From: Chlamydia sp. BM-2023
Lineage (GTDB): Bacteria; Chlamydiota; Chlamydiia; Chlamydiales; Chlamydiaceae
Length of the DNA stretch: 64,000 nt
NCBI RefSeq assembly: GCF_964023145.1
Contig: NZ_CAXIED010000001.1
Coordinates: 186,001 to 250,000, forward strand
Direction: 5' to 3'
The notes below the pieces were generated by a model. The model did not search any database, was not told the origin of the DNA, and saw only the letters and a list, made by a program, of their open reading frames with translations. Below, piece by piece: positions 52,146-60,827 of this stretch; within the stretch, counting starts at the first letter, position 1; each line of letters begins with the position of its first letter. The position numbers were made by a program, and so were the translations under genes.

Positions 52146-52886
52146 TTACACAGAAACCTTTAATCCTGCTTCAGTTCCATAATATCCTGGAGGCGGAGAC
52201 TCTTTTATTAGCCAATCTAAAATCCTTAAAGCTCCCTCAGCAAAAACTTCACGAGAAAATACGGTATGGCGTATGAGAATTTGTTCTTTATCATTTATAA
52301 AAGCCACTTCATGATCACCGGGAACACTGCCTACTCGCGATGCATGCAATTCAATGTTTCTAACATTTTTGCAATTTGTCCCGACGGAGTATTCCTGCTG
52401 CCACTCCTCTTGTTTAGCCCGACAAATAGTAGCAACTAAATCTTGAGCTGTTCCAGAAACAGGATCTTTTTTTCCTCGATGATGAACTTCTCTAATGCGA
52501 ATATCATAGGAATCATCAAAAACTTTAGCCAGCAAGGTTGCCAAACGTTTTTGCATATAAGATCCTAAGCTTGTATTTGAGCATACGACAACAGGAACAT
52601 GTCTGGAGAGGCTCTGAATTTGCTCATTAACAGCAGAAGACTGTGAAGGTAGAGTCGTTCCTAAAATTAAAGGTTTAGGATTAGACAGCAAAGCAATGAG
52701 TAATTCTTCCATAAGCTCTGAGGAAGAAAAATCCATAAGGATATCGTTATTTTCTATAACAAAGGCTAAGGGGTGCGCACTATTTCTAGAAAATCCTGGG
52801 CCGATAATATAGTCAGACTTAGCTTGTAGCAAAGTTTTAATTAGTGTTCCCATTTTTCCTGAACATCCGACTAAGCCAATGCGCAT
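52146..52886 (-). CDS. dapB: 4-hydroxy-tetrahydrodipicolinate reductase
   Basis: Second committed enzyme of diaminopimelate synthesis. 246 residues. N-terminal nucleotide motif GLVGCSGKMG. The family signature EVHHRGKKDPVSGTA carries the catalytic His pair and Lys. With lysC, asd and dapA it covers the pathway to tetrahydrodipicolinate; chlamydiae are known to finish it with DapL, which is not in this window. Confidence 0.95.
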   Translation of the reverse strand: MRIGLVGCSGKMGTLIKTLLQAKSDYIIGPGFSRNSAHPLAFVIENNDILMDFSSSELMEELLIALLSNPKPLILGTTLPSQSSAVNEQIQSLSRHVPVVVCSNTSLGSYMQKRLATLLAKVFDDSYDIRIREVHHRGKKDPVSGTAQDLVATICRAKQEEWQQEYSVGTNCKNVRNIELHASRVGSVPGDHEVAFINDKEQILIRHTVFSREVFAEGALRILDWLIKESPPPGYYGTEAGLKVSV

Positions 52887-53096
52887 ATACCCGTCTCAAA
52901 ATTAAATAAAAATCTCACAACTGTCATCTCGGGAAAAGACCAGCTTTCTCTCGACAAAAAATCTAAGCGGTCCTAGAATTTACATCTCTTTGATTCTTTT
53001 CAAGATGAATCATTCTTTATAGTTCGTAATAATCTCTAAAAATAGAAAACTTTTTCAATAAAAGTAGATCTTAAAACTGTAAACTTCTGATCATTC

Positions 53097-53936
53097 ATGG
53101 CTCATCAAATTGCCGCAGTACTTTCTGGATCTAACAATCATTTGGATCTCTTTTTAAAGTCTCGTCTTCCATTATGGCAGAGTTACTGTCCAAGAGTTTT
53201 TTTAGAATATTTGGAAGATTTAAAACTTACTAATGGGTCATCTATTGATTTGGATCATATATGTAAAGTCGTAATGTCAAATTCTGGCTTTTCATTATGT
53301 TCTACGAAAGATTTTGTACCTCCGCACAAATACTTGTTATCATTACACCAGAAACTTTTCCCAATAGCTACATATGTACGCCCATCGGACAACGACGATT
53401 TTTCTCTTCTTCCCGATATAATTCATGATTTATTTTGTCACGTTCCCTGGCTGTTACATCATGACTTTGTTGATTTTTTTCTCAATATGGGTCAACTTTT
53501 TATCAATGCTGTACGACGCGTCCAGGAAGTTTACCCTGTAGAGAATCAGACTCGTATACTTAATAGCAATGTACTTGCTATAGCGCGGTGTTTTTGGTTT
53601 ACGGTAGAAAGCGGTCTTGTTGAAGAACAAGGCAAGAGAAAATCTTATGGTGCAGCTACGCTTAGCTCTCCCGAGGAACTTTCCAACGCCTTCACCAATA
53701 AAATTTTCATCTCCCCATTTAAAACAGAGCACATCATACAGCGCCCTTTTAACCCAACGGAACTGCAAGCAACCTTCTTTATTATTCGTGATTTTTATGA
53801 ATTGAAGGAAATCTCAGAAAAAATGCACCTTTTTCTAGATCAGGGCCGACTGGACTATATCGTCTTTGGCCCTCATGACAATTATTATCATGATATGGGC
53901 CAGTTGATAAATGAGCTTACTTTTGCACAAAGATAG
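53097..53936 (+). CDS. Aromatic amino acid hydroxylase (non-heme iron)
   Basis: Pterin-dependent-type hydroxylase family (Phe/Tyr/Trp hydroxylases). 279 residues, the size of a bacterial catalytic domain. The iron site is complete: PDIIHDLFCH gives His110 and His115, and ARCFWFTVESGL gives Glu171. The usual HExxGH reads HDLFCH here, with Asp and Cys substitutions that leave the ligands intact. A related gene was shown to be a functional aromatic hydroxylase in C. pneumoniae. It overlaps the transporter gene that follows by 26 bases. Confidence 0.92.
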   Translation: MAHQIAAVLSGSNNHLDLFLKSRLPLWQSYCPRVFLEYLEDLKLTNGSSIDLDHICKVVMSNSGFSLCSTKDFVPPHKYLLSLHQKLFPIATYVRPSDNDDFSLLPDIIHDLFCHVPWLLHHDFVDFFLNMGQLFINAVRRVQEVYPVENQTRILNSNVLAIARCFWFTVESGLVEEQGKRKSYGAATLSSPEELSNAFTNKIFISPFKTEHIIQRPFNPTELQATFFIIRDFYELKEISEKMHLFLDQGRLDYIVFGPHDNYYHDMGQLINELTFAQR

Positions 53937-54543
53937 AGTGTTTTTCAGCCTCTCCCTTATTTTTTCTTTGGTTCTCATACTGTCGAATCTTGTGGCTGCT
54001 TCTCGGCTTATCGTCACTCCATTCTTCACTATTCCTGGAGGACTTGTATTTTACCCCATGACATTCGTTATTTCTAACATTGTCAATGAGGTTTTCGGAT
54101 CCAAACAAGCTCGACGTATGGTCTTTTCAGCATTCGCTGGAAATGTTTTTTCCTTATTAATACTACAGATTATCTCCTTCCTACCGACGTCTTCCCCGGA
54201 AATGGCAAGGGCATGGCACACAATCTTTGATATTAGTCCCATTGCATTCCTAGCTTCATTTTCAGCATTTGCCGTCTCTCAGCAGCTCGATATACTATCG
54301 TTTCGACTGTTAAAACAAAAATTCCCAAAATCCCCCCCTTGGATAAGAAACACTCTTTCTACATGCCTATCTCAAATAGCAGATACCATTGTCGTCGATC
54401 TAGGCATTCTTTACATGGGTATGCATTTGCCCTTTACACAAACTTTACAAATTATGGCTTTCTCATATCTCTATAAGCTCGGCTTTAGCGTGATCACTAT
54501 TCCGGTGTTTTATTTCAGTGTGAGGAAATTAGAACTAAATTAA
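53911..54543 (+). CDS. YhhQ/VUT-family transporter (queuosine precursor type)
   Basis: 210 residues with about six transmembrane helices. The N-terminal SNLVAASRLIV and the FYPMTFVISNIVNEVFG segment are characteristic of the DUF165/YhhQ family, whose known members import queuosine precursors (preQ0/preQ1 or queuine). Overlaps the hydroxylase gene by 26 bases, so translation is coupled. Whether it carries a queuosine precursor or something linked to the hydroxylase, such as a pterin or aromatic compound, is open. Confidence 0.88.
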   Translation: MSLLLHKDRVFFSLSLIFSLVLILSNLVAASRLIVTPFFTIPGGLVFYPMTFVISNIVNEVFGSKQARRMVFSAFAGNVFSLLILQIISFLPTSSPEMARAWHTIFDISPIAFLASFSAFAVSQQLDILSFRLLKQKFPKSPPWIRNTLSTCLSQIADTIVVDLGILYMGMHLPFTQTLQIMAFSYLYKLGFSVITIPVFYFSVRKLELN

Positions 54544-54625
54544 AAAAACTTTTAATCTTAGAAACAAACACTCACAAAAGTATTGCTTTTTAAATAATTG
54601 CAATGATTTATTTTTTTAATTCGTT

Positions 54626-54631
54626 TATAAT
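54626..54631 (+). promoter_or_regulatory. -10 box for the Cdu-like protease gene
   Basis: Perfect TATAAT, 28 bases before ATG 54660. A clear -35 is missing but the upstream DNA is extremely AT-rich. The box lies inside the longer open frame that begins at 54603, which argues for the shorter start. Confidence 0.45.
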
Positions 54632-54659
54632 ATTTGCAAAAAAAATTAAATTACAAATT

Positions 54660-55712
54660 ATGGCCTCTTTTTTGCTTACTCAGACGCAAAACCCTTCTAG
54701 TTTGGCTTATGATTTTTCCCAGCCAACACCTCCCCCGTCGCCGCTTCAAACGCAGCAGCAGCAGACGCCCCGTAAAACTCCCATAACTGGGCCCGGGTCT
54801 TTTGATAATGCCTCTTTTCTAAGCAAATTGGCCAGAGTACTATTCGCCTCTCTAGTTATTATTATTACCCTGGGTTTGATTCTTTGTCTGATGTCTAGTC
54901 AGGATATTTTAGATCTTAATTCTCGAGCTCTCTGTCTGGGTCCAACAGATTATTACTACTATCCCCAAGGTTATCCTGGACACCCCTATGTCTTTCCACA
55001 AATTGCATTTTCCTCCTGGGACAACTACTCCATTGCTCACTTTTCCAAAGGTTTACGCGAGCGCTATCCAACGCTTTTTTCAAGCAGGACCTGCGACGTC
55101 GCCACTTGCTTCAATTTAGAGGAGACGGTTCTTAAAAATCTTCACATTGATATTAATAGCGACCAGCGCATACCTCTCCCTGAAGGCGAAACCGTATGCC
55201 CTGTCCACGACGAGCACGGGCCTGCCGACGCACAAGTCCCTCGCTGCGATAGCTACCGAATATTCTCCATACCCATATGGCATCACCCCTCAGCACAAAA
55301 TGCTGAGGAGATGGACGAGAGGTTAGTTGCTGTTGTAAATGCAAATTTCGCAGGAATATCGCACTGGGCTTTATTAATTGTTAACCTGGACAGACGTGAG
55401 TTAGTTTACTTCGATAGCATAGGCTCTTTCATAAATCCCCAGCTAATAAATCCTCCCTTAACATCCACAGCAGCACGACTAGGAAACCATTATCCTAGCG
55501 AAACTGGTTCTACAGAGCCTTTCACTATAAAAAGAATTGTTAAAGAACCTCTCCAGCACGATGGTTCTTCTTGTGGTATATGGCTCTCACTCTTTCTTGA
55601 AAAATATTTGGAAAATCCCGATTATGTTCCGACACCTATGGGCATCTTCGAAACTCAAACCTTGTTGCAGAACTTCTTAGACAGAGTTCCTGAGTCCCCC
55701 ACGTCTTTATAA
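54660..55712 (+). CDS. Cdu/ChlaDub-like deubiquitinase or deneddylase (Ulp1-fold protease)
   Basis: 350 residues. A Pro/Gln-rich N-terminus (about residues 20-45), one transmembrane helix (about 55-80), then a C48/Ulp1-type cysteine-protease domain. The catalytic set is visible: His235 in ISHWALLIV, Asp252 in VYFDSIG, Gln299 and Cys305 in QHDGSSCGIW. This is the layout of the chlamydial effectors ChlaDub1/Cdu1, which remove ubiquitin or NEDD8 in the host and sit in the inclusion membrane. I used ATG 54660 because the longer frame would start upstream of its own -10 box. Confidence 0.9.
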   Translation: MASFLLTQTQNPSSLAYDFSQPTPPPSPLQTQQQQTPRKTPITGPGSFDNASFLSKLARVLFASLVIIITLGLILCLMSSQDILDLNSRALCLGPTDYYYYPQGYPGHPYVFPQIAFSSWDNYSIAHFSKGLRERYPTLFSSRTCDVATCFNLEETVLKNLHIDINSDQRIPLPEGETVCPVHDEHGPADAQVPRCDSYRIFSIPIWHHPSAQNAEEMDERLVAVVNANFAGISHWALLIVNLDRRELVYFDSIGSFINPQLINPPLTSTAARLGNHYPSETGSTEPFTIKRIVKEPLQHDGSSCGIWLSLFLEKYLENPDYVPTPMGIFETQTLLQNFLDRVPESPTSL

Positions 55713-55748
55713 TTTAGGAAAAAAACCAGATACAATACTAGCATTGCT

Positions 55749-56585
55749 ATGTGGACTTATATAACGAAAAAATCTTTGATTTGCCTCTGGGCAACAACGC
55801 TCGTTTTATTTTCTTCGGCATTTGCAGAAGATAATTATTCCTGCGTTGTTGTTACCGGGGCTTCCGGACAACTAGGCTCGACAATCACCCGTCACCTACA
55901 TGATAAAAACTACTACCTAATACTTGTAGGTAGACAAAGTGAGAAACTTAACGCTCTTCATCAGCGCTATCCCTCTTCATCAACTGTTGCTATAGACTAT
56001 GCGCTTCCAGGATACATCGCTGATTATAAAAAAACGCTTAAAGAGGTCAACCGTCCCATACAGGGATTGCTTATTATGACTCCCCGTCCTGTTTGGAGAG
56101 GAGTTATTCAACCCCCAGAAGCTTGGGAAGCGACTTTTCAGACAACATTCATAGCTCAAACAGCTTTAATTCAAGCGACCCTTCCCTATCTTGCTCCAAA
56201 AAGCACGATAATTATTATAGCTGGCACTACATCAGTTCAGCTACAACCTGCTTACGGGCTATCCTGCATTATCCGACGTATGTGGACAACATACGCAAAA
56301 GCTCTCACCCATGAATTAGGGCCAAAAGGCATCCGTGTTAATGTTATCTCCCCGGGAGTAGTGCTCACCCCTTTCCATAAAGAACGCATTCGTGAGCAAG
56401 CAAAAAACCATAACTTAAGCTACATGGAAGAATATAATAGAGAAATTAAAGCCATACCCTTACGACGCCACTGCGAACCCATAGAGCTTGCGCAAACTAT
56501 AGAGTTTCTTCTTTCCCCATCGTCATCCTTTATCTCGGGAATCAATCTGGTTCTTGATGGTGGATACACCTCATCTTTTAACTAA
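55749..56585 (+). CDS. Exported atypical short-chain dehydrogenase/reductase-fold protein
   Basis: 278 residues. The first ~26 form a Sec-type signal peptide (ending SSAFA, then EDNYS), unusual for this cytoplasmic family. The Rossmann motif TGASGQLG is at 36-43, and the C-terminus has the classical SDR pattern (PKGIRVNVISPG, then a DGGYTSS end). The active site is changed: Tyr169 is followed by GLSC, so the Tyr-x3-Lys pair lacks its Lys, and the NNAG-equivalent reads LIMTPRP. It may be a non-catalytic or altered enzyme. It stands alone, 36 bp after the protease gene. Confidence 0.8.
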   Translation: MWTYITKKSLICLWATTLVLFSSAFAEDNYSCVVVTGASGQLGSTITRHLHDKNYYLILVGRQSEKLNALHQRYPSSSTVAIDYALPGYIADYKKTLKEVNRPIQGLLIMTPRPVWRGVIQPPEAWEATFQTTFIAQTALIQATLPYLAPKSTIIIIAGTTSVQLQPAYGLSCIIRRMWTTYAKALTHELGPKGIRVNVISPGVVLTPFHKERIREQAKNHNLSYMEEYNREIKAIPLRRHCEPIELAQTIEFLLSPSSSFISGINLVLDGGYTSSFN

Positions 56586-56740
56586 CCCATTATAAGGATC
56601 CTCAACACTCCCTGAGTGCATCCTAGAAAAAAAATTGAAAGTCTCTGTCTGGGTTTTAGAGCCTATTCAAAAATCAAAAAGCACGCGGCACAGAATGCTT
56701 ATAAATCGATCTTCTCTCGGCGAATAACCACCTGTTGCTG

Positions 56741-56769
56741 TTGACTTTCTGAGAACTCTGTGTTAAGAA
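56741..56769 (+). promoter_or_regulatory. Candidate promoter of the biotin operon
   Basis: TTGACT at 56741-56746, a 17-base spacer and TAAGAA at 56764-56769. The predicted transcript starts near 56776, downstream of a GTG that could extend the bioB frame, so that GTG is unlikely to be the start codon. Confidence 0.4.
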
Positions 56770-56819
56770 TTTCCCCTTTTCACCGATATTTCATTCGATT
56801 TTTTAGGAAAATGCTATTT

Positions 56820-57815
56820 ATGGAAGAACGTTCTAAATCCTGGTCTTTAGAAGCTATTAAAGAGATCTATAATACTCCTGTATTTGAACTTATTCATCAG
56901 GCTAATGCCATTTTACGAAGTAACTTTCCCCATTCGGAACTACAAACCTGTTATCTTGTCTCAATAAAAACGGGCGGTTGCAGCGAAGATTGCGCCTATT
57001 GCGCACAATCTTCGCGTTATCAAACAAATGTTAAGCCTGAGCCCATGATGAAAATCACAGAAGTTTTGGATAAGGCAAAACATGCTATAAACTCTGGTGC
57101 CTCTCGCGTATGTTTAGGGGCAGCCTGGAGAGAAGTGAAAGATAACCATCAATTTGATCGTACTTTAGAAATGATCAAAGGAATTACAAATATGGGAGCT
57201 GAGGTATGCTGTGCTTTGGGAATGCTAACTGCAGAGCAAGCAGAAAAGCTCTATGAAGCTGGTTTATACGCTTATAATCATAACCTAGACTCTTCAGAAG
57301 GCTTCTATAAAACTATCATCACTACAAGAAAATACGAAGATCGTCTTGATACTTTGGATGTTGTTGAAAAATCAGGAATTAGCACCTGCTGCGGTGGGAT
57401 CGTCGGTATGGGAGAAAATCTAGAGGATCGTATTGGATTATTGCATACTTTAGCCTCTAGGGAACACTCTCCAGAATCGGTGCCTATTAACGTGCTCTGG
57501 CCTATAAAAGGCACCCCTTTACAAGATCAAGAAGCCATATCTTTTTGGGAGATATTACGCACAATAGCAACAGCGCGTATTCTCTTTCCTAAGTCTATGG
57601 TACGTCTTGCTGCAGGACGAGCTTTTCTTTCTGTAGAGCAGCAAACACTCTGTTTCATAGCTGGAGCTAATTCTATCTTCTACGGAGAAAAACTTTTGAC
57701 CGTGGATAACAATGACATGGATGAAGACTCAGCAATGCTAAAATTGCTTGGGATGCGTCACCGCCCAGCGTTTTCCATACCTAGGGGTCAACCATGTCAA
57801 TCTACAACTTGTTAG
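56820..57815 (+). CDS. bioB: Biotin synthase
   Basis: Radical SAM enzyme that inserts sulfur into dethiobiotin. 331 residues. The SAM cluster motif is CSEDCAYC (CxxxCxxC). The YNHNLDSS and LAAGRAF segments, with the Arg near the 2Fe-2S cluster, are present. AGGA lies 11 bases before ATG 56820; an ATG three codons earlier is also possible. It overlaps bioF by 22 bases. Unusually for biotin operons, bioB is followed directly by bioF, bioD, bioA with no bioC or bioH. Confidence 0.95.
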   Translation: MEERSKSWSLEAIKEIYNTPVFELIHQANAILRSNFPHSELQTCYLVSIKTGGCSEDCAYCAQSSRYQTNVKPEPMMKITEVLDKAKHAINSGASRVCLGAAWREVKDNHQFDRTLEMIKGITNMGAEVCCALGMLTAEQAEKLYEAGLYAYNHNLDSSEGFYKTIITTRKYEDRLDTLDVVEKSGISTCCGGIVGMGENLEDRIGLLHTLASREHSPESVPINVLWPIKGTPLQDQEAISFWEILRTIATARILFPKSMVRLAAGRAFLSVEQQTLCFIAGANSIFYGEKLLTVDNNDMDEDSAMLKLLGMRHRPAFSIPRGQPCQSTTC

Positions 57816-58939
57816 AAGAAAGACTGGAACAACAAAAAAGTAAGGGGATCTATAGAACCTTAAAAATCACCCCAGATAAAATTGATTTCACTTCTAATGA
57901 TTATTTAGGGTTCTCAAAATCTTTACAACTTAAGAGCAAGAGCAACTTTGCTTTTGATCATTCTTTATCCCTGGGCTCTACAGGCTCTCGTCTTCTTACA
58001 GGGCAATCTTCATTAGCTGAAGAGGTAGAACAACAAATTGCCGCATACCACAATACTGAAAGCGCTTTGATATTTAATTCAGGATATACAGCAAATTTAG
58101 GATTAATCTCGGCACTTGCCTCTCATGAGGATCGTGTAATTCATGATCTCTACATTCACGCCTCGATTTATGATGGCATTCGCCTATCTAAAGCCCAGGG
58201 AATTCCCTTTCGTCATAATAACATGCAACATTTAGAAAAACGGCTATCACAACCACATTCAGGGAAAACTTTTGTTTGCGTGGAGTCCGTATATTCACTA
58301 CATGGATCACTAGCTCCTCTAAAAACTCTCTGTAAATTATGCAAGCAGTATGGCGCACACCTAATTGTTGATGAGGCTCATGCTATAGGCGTATTCGGGA
58401 AAAAAGGAGAAGGACAAGTAGCTTCTTTAGGTTTGCAAGATGACGTTATGGCAACCGTCTATACTTTTGGGAAAGCCTTAGGAATTCACGGAGCAGCAAT
58501 TGCAGGGCGAGAGGTTCTTAAAAAGTACCTTATTAACTTTTGCCGTCCTTTTATTTATACTACAGCTCTACCTCCTCATGCTTTTAAAATGATCAGCCTT
58601 GCTTATCAACATAATGAAGAATCAGCGTCTCTTAGGGACAAACTCCATTATCTTATAGGATACTTTCGCGAGAATTCTTTTGGCATGATTCCTCTTTTTC
58701 AAGATAATGCTAAGACTCCCATCCAATCTCTATGCATATCAGGAAGTAAAAATGTTCGAACAGCCGCTTATAAACTACAAGAAGCCGGATTTGACGTACG
58801 TCCTATTGTGAGCCCTACAGTGAAACAAAAAGAAGAATTATTACGTATTTGCCTTCATGCATTTAATACAGAAAAAGAACTTTCTGATCTTCTTAATCAA
58901 TTATATAAAATCCATAAAGACATATGCATATTATCATAG
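57794..58939 (+). CDS. bioF: 8-amino-7-oxononanoate synthase
   Basis: PLP enzyme joining pimeloyl-ACP (or -CoA) and alanine. 381 residues. Motifs: [11 protein letters not shown] near the N-terminus, [10 protein letters not shown] and the PLP Lys in [10 protein letters not shown] near residue 228. It overlaps bioB by 22 and bioD by 16 bases. Confidence 0.94.
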   Translation: MSIYNLLEERLEQQKSKGIYRTLKITPDKIDFTSNDYLGFSKSLQLKSKSNFAFDHSLSLGSTGSRLLTGQSSLAEEVEQQIAAYHNTESALIFNSGYTANLGLISALASHEDRVIHDLYIHASIYDGIRLSKAQGIPFRHNNMQHLEKRLSQPHSGKTFVCVESVYSLHGSLAPLKTLCKLCKQYGAHLIVDEAHAIGVFGKKGEGQVASLGLQDDVMATVYTFGKALGIHGAAIAGREVLKKYLINFCRPFIYTTALPPHAFKMISLAYQHNEESASLRDKLHYLIGYFRENSFGMIPLFQDNAKTPIQSLCISGSKNVRTAAYKLQEAGFDVRPIVSPTVKQKEELLRICLHAFNTEKELSDLLNQLYKIHKDICILS

Positions 58940-59556
58940 CAGGCATTGATACAGGAGTAGGGAAAACCCTAGTGAGTACTATTTTAACCTCACTTCTAAA
59001 AGCAGAATATTGGAAACCCATACAGTCAGGAGATCTCGATCACTCTGATAGCAACAGGGTTCACGAACTATCAGGAGCTATATGTCATCCCGAAGCCTAT
59101 CGTCTTACTCATCCCTTAGCAGCACATCAAGCCTCAAAAATAGATAACGTTTCTATAAAAGAAGAAGACCTTATCCTTCCAAAAACACAAGCACCTTTAA
59201 TTATAGAAACTTCAGGAGGATTTCTTTCCCCCTGTTCCTCCTCTACTTTGCAAGGGAATGTATTTGCCAGCTGGCCATGTAGCTGGGTGCTTGTTAGCAA
59301 AGCTTACCTTGGCAGCATCAACCATACCTGCTTAACTGTAGAGGCCATGCGAGCAAGAAACCTCAATATTTTAGGAATAGTTCTCAATCAGTATCCCTAT
59401 GAAGAAGAAAATTGGTTGCTCGACATAACTCAAATGCCCTTTTTAGGACGTTTAAATTATGAACCTACTATTTCCAAAGAGACAATACACACCTATGCAA
59501 GTCTATGGAAGGAAACCTGGAAAGATCATTTAGGAAAATTATGTACTCACAGATAA
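58924..59556 (+). CDS. bioD: Dethiobiotin synthetase
   Basis: ATP-dependent ring closure of diaminopelargonic acid with CO2. 210 residues. The P-loop is GIDTGVGKT (residues 7-15), followed by KPIQSGD. A short version of the family, with the ETSGGF loop intact. Overlaps bioF by 16 and bioA by 16 bases. Confidence 0.93.
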   Translation: MHIIIAGIDTGVGKTLVSTILTSLLKAEYWKPIQSGDLDHSDSNRVHELSGAICHPEAYRLTHPLAAHQASKIDNVSIKEEDLILPKTQAPLIIETSGGFLSPCSSSTLQGNVFASWPCSWVLVSKAYLGSINHTCLTVEAMRARNLNILGIVLNQYPYEEENWLLDITQMPFLGRLNYEPTISKETIHTYASLWKETWKDHLGKLCTHR

Positions 59557-60827
59557 CAGAAGCAACTACTGAGAAAAAATCCTCAAAGATTTGGCATCCT
59601 TTTACCCAGCCGGGATTAGAAGGAACTCCTATTTATATTACACGTGGTGAAGGCGCCTATTTATATACCGAATCAGGAACGGCTTACCTTGATGCAATAT
59701 CTTCCTGGTGGTGTAATCTCCATGGTCATACTCATCCCTATATTGCTAAGAAAATTTCTGAACAAGCTAGTCAGCTAGAACATGTAATTTTTTCTAATAT
59801 TACCCATCCTTCTGCTGAAGAGCTCGCTCATAGACTCTCCGCAATTCTTCCTGAAGGGCTTGAGCGCTGTTTCTTTTCTGACAATGGCTCTTGTGCCATC
59901 GAAGTGGCTATAAAAATCGCCATTCAATACTTCTTTAACCAAGGTAAAGCAAAAACTCGCTTTGTATCTTTAAGCCAGGGATATCACGGTGATACTTTCG
60001 GAGCGATGTCGCTAGTTGGACAATCCGATACCACGCAACCATTTCATTCTTTCTTTTTCCCTGTGGACACCATAGTTCCCCCTTATTACGGGAAAGAAGA
60101 GGAAGCTATACAACAAGCGAAAGCTCTATTTTCTACTGGAGAAATTGCCGGATTTATCTACGAACCGGTTTTACAAGGTGTCGCAGGAATGCGCGTTCAC
60201 AATCCTGAGGGATTAAATACAATTTTACAACTTGCCAAACACTACGGCGTACTTTGCATAGCTGACGAAATCCTCACAGGATTTGGACGTACCGGACCTT
60301 TATTTGCCTCAGAATATATGCAAACACCCCCTGATCTTATTTGTTTATCTAAGGGGCTATCCGGGGGATTTCTTCCTATTGCCGTTACTGTAACCCGCGA
60401 AGAAATTTACCAAAAATTTGTCAGCAAATCTAGAAAAGATGCTCTTTTACATGGCCATACCTTCACAGGAAATCCCTTAGGGTGTGCAGCAGCCCTAGCC
60501 TCTTTAGATCTTACCCTAGCGCCAGAATGTCAAAAACAACGCGAAATGATCGAAAATTGCCATAGGCAATTCCAAAAGAGCTATGGCTCACTATGGCAAC
60601 GATGTGACGTCTTAGGAACGATTCTTGCTGTTGACTATCCCGCATCCTCATTAGGATACTTCTCTAATTTACGCGACACTCTCTATAACTTTTTTATAGA
60701 AAACCGCATGATTTTACGTCCTATGGGCAACACGGTGTACGTTATACCTCCCTACTGCATTCATGAAGAAGACCTTCATAAAATTTATCACTACCTTCAA
60801 GAGGCTCTATGCTTACGAATACCATAA
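59541..60827 (+). CDS. bioA: Adenosylmethionine-8-amino-7-oxononanoate aminotransferase
   Basis: Transfers the amino group of S-adenosylmethionine to form diaminopelargonic acid. 428 residues. IWHPFTQ near the start and WWCNLHGH, then the PLP Lys in LSKGLSGGF near residue 274. ATG 59541 has AGGA five bases upstream; an earlier in-frame start at 59505 lacks support. Overlaps bioD by 16 and the following gene by 19 bases. Confidence 0.95.
   Translation: MYSQITEATTEKKSSKIWHPFTQPGLEGTPIYITRGEGAYLYTESGTAYLDAISSWWCNLHGHTHPYIAKKISEQASQLEHVIFSNITHPSAEELAHRLSAILPEGLERCFFSDNGSCAIEVAIKIAIQYFFNQGKAKTRFVSLSQGYHGDTFGAMSLVGQSDTTQPFHSFFFPVDTIVPPYYGKEEEAIQQAKALFSTGEIAGFIYEPVLQGVAGMRVHNPEGLNTILQLAKHYGVLCIADEILTGFGRTGPLFASEYMQTPPDLICLSKGLSGGFLPIAVTVTREEIYQKFVSKSRKDALLHGHTFTGNPLGCAAALASLDLTLAPECQKQREMIENCHRQFQKSYGSLWQRCDVLGTILAVDYPASSLGYFSNLRDTLYNFFIENRMILRPMGNTVYVIPPYCIHEEDLHKIYHYLQEALCLRIP

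Noticed and set aside
53454..53768. 104-codon minus-strand frame inside the aromatic hydroxylase gene
   Set aside because: The plus strand encodes the complete iron-binding motifs here, so this is a shadow frame.
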